From the NCBI GenBank assembly GCA_947476465.1, contig CANJQN010000040.1:1-39966 (forward strand): 39,966 nucleotides of DNA, written 5' to 3'. Position 1 is the first letter of the stretch. Every line of letters starts with the position of its first letter. Below the pieces are notes generated by a model. The model saw nothing but the letters and a program-made list of their open reading frames with translations, did no database searches and was not told the DNA's origin. Made by a program: the position numbers and the translations under genes. Below, piece after piece: positions 39,832-39,966 of the stretch. Origin of the DNA: Comamonadaceae bacterium. GTDB lineage: Bacteria > Pseudomonadota > Gammaproteobacteria > Burkholderiales > Burkholderiaceae_C.

Positions 39832-39966
39832 CTTGTTTCGTCATTCCCGCGAAGGCGCACTGGTGTCCGGAATAAATTGATCGGGTGATACAAAGACAAA
39901 GGGGCGGCCTCGGTGGAATTTCCGTTCACCCTGAGCCTGTCGAAGGGCATGCGAGTGCAAGTGCGA
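39832..39966. repeat. Non-coding right edge with two intergenic repeat fragments
   Basis: After the VWA stop there is no gene. A REP-like half (TCATTCCCGCGAAGGCG) lies at 39841-39857, and a segment GTTCACCCTGAGCCTGTCGAAGGGC at 39923-39947 is a common intergenic element in related bacteria. No start of a further gene is visible before base 39966. Confidence 0.55.

Overview
The window is GC-rich, densely coded DNA from a betaproteobacterium, most likely a member of the Comamonadaceae (Burkholderiales). The pointers are the aa3-type oxidase operon with its small assembly proteins (DUF2970, the 39-residue assembly protein, DUF2909), a Bug-type tricarboxylate-binding protein, DUF1841, and dispersed GC-rich palindromic repeats. 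The genus cannot be fixed from sequence alone. I found no tRNA, rRNA, insertion sequence or CRISPR array.

Left part (1-8.6 kb). A hypothetical gene is cut by the left edge. A short copper P-type ATPase relic and a short-chain dehydrogenase follow. Next comes a selenium locus in two divergent arms. The minus arm is senA (selenoneine synthase) followed by a four-gene ABC importer of the phosphonate type (binding protein, ATPase, two permeases). The plus arm is senB (selenosugar synthase) and selD (selenophosphate synthetase). Together they would import a selenium compound, activate it as selenophosphate, make a selenosugar and form selenoneine. The importer's substrate is inferred from context.

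Heat shock and signalling (8.6-12.5 kb). rpoH sits directly behind a perfect CIRCE operator. It is followed by a terminator, a membrane protein with a degenerate GGDEF domain, and a Bug-type solute-binding protein.

Respiration (12.5-21.9 kb). On the minus strand lies a nearly complete cytochrome c oxidase gene set: coxB (with a fused cytochrome c domain), coxA, a 39-residue assembly protein, cox11, a DUF2970 protein, coxC, surf1, a SCO-like membrane protein, ctaA, ctaB and sco1. One small DUF2909 gene points the other way. The set covers catalytic subunits, copper delivery and heme A synthesis.

Middle (21.9-31.9 kb). A BioC-like methyltransferase, a ComF-like phosphoribosyltransferase, TrmL, a Kef-type antiporter with a probable ATC start, a single-domain response regulator, a Pat-type acyl-CoA synthetase/acetyltransferase, and a two-gene operon of an AMP-phosphorylase-like enzyme and a PRPP-synthetase-like enzyme.

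Right part (31.9-40 kb). Two overlapping genes encode unrecognised 479-residue proteins with Ser/Thr-rich tails. They are followed by a TSUP permease, a DUF1841 protein, repeats and a strong terminator, a diheme cytochrome c, and a MoxR ATPase - GNAT - VWA (CoxE-like) cluster.
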